From Helicoverpa zea (lineage: Eukaryota; Arthropoda; Insecta; Lepidoptera; Noctuidae): a DNA stretch of 64,000 bases. The notes under the pieces were generated by a model. That model was given only the letters and a program-made list of their open reading frames with translations. It was not told the origin of the DNA and ran no database searches. Below, piece by piece: positions 63,824-64,000 of this stretch (position 1 is its first letter; each line of letters begins with the position of its first letter). The position numbers and the translations under genes are program-made. The stretch lies in assembly GCF_022581195.2 (NCBI RefSeq), contig NC_061452.1:6641501-6705500 (forward strand), read 5' to 3'.

Positions 63824-64000
63824 ACTCCATTATACCAACAACTAAACAAATTATAATAAAACCGTTTAAAATTACGTGCCTATTACCAAATTGGATAAAG
63901 TCTAGAACAGTACACGGAGACAATTTCTTTAAAAGCCCTTAATATCTTTTTAAGAGTTCTTATCGCGGAAGGGGTACTAAACAAGGCGAGTCGCGAACAT

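Noticed and set aside
63824..63849. ATG start of a 324-aa 'gene' on the minus strand
   Set aside because: These bases are the target duplication and host flank. The RT frame proper begins inside the truncated LINE.

Overview
This 64-kb window is AT-rich eukaryotic DNA, most likely from a moth or butterfly (Lepidoptera). Three things point there: short GT-AG introns with TTTCAG-type acceptors, a tRNA-derived SINE and RTE-like LINE tails of the kind common in lepidopteran genomes, and many copies of the dispersed repeat running from 'CCGCGGCTTCGCCCGCG' to 'TTATAATATTAGTAGGGAT'. The assignment rests on recognition of these repeats, not on a search.

Only one protein-coding host gene can be assembled with confidence. 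It is a plus-strand SLC16/monocarboxylate-transporter-like gene with seven coding exons between 31842 and 37488. All junctions are in phase and the product is 507 residues. A 5' UTR segment precedes it (from a splice acceptor at 31769/31770), and a 3' UTR with several AATAAA signals follows. One RNA gene is clear: a tRNA-Ile(AAT) on the minus strand at 8687-8760, with a T6 terminator.

Most other recognisable structure is transposon-derived. Region by region: a SINE (about 6 kb); two near-identical 225-bp inverted-repeat elements in opposite orientation (13.5 and 14.6 kb); a composite repeat with a 120-bp minisatellite (18.05-18.85 kb); an 884-bp hAT-type element with an 8-bp target duplication (19.5-20.4 kb); a giant hairpin with two 162-bp arms that are identical by eye (20.8-21.2 kb); a cluster of dispersed repeats (25-27 kb); a 1.6-kb nested hAT remnant that landed next to a promoter-like stretch (27.2-29.0 kb); a decayed pogo-like element carrying a nested RTE LINE insertion (46.1-48.3 kb); a SINE fragment with a 5' inversion (56.8 kb); a second 1.2-kb hAT remnant (60.0-61.2 kb); and a 5'-truncated RTE insertion with an open reverse-transcriptase frame (62.8-63.8 kb).

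The two longer hAT remnants share an unusual design. Each has a hAT-dimerisation-domain relic cut off by a second CAG-starting terminus and followed by spaced copies of a 19-bp CG-rich motif. The remaining intergenic DNA showed no convincing genes. Upstream non-coding exons of the transporter, or introns of genes extending outside the window, cannot be excluded.
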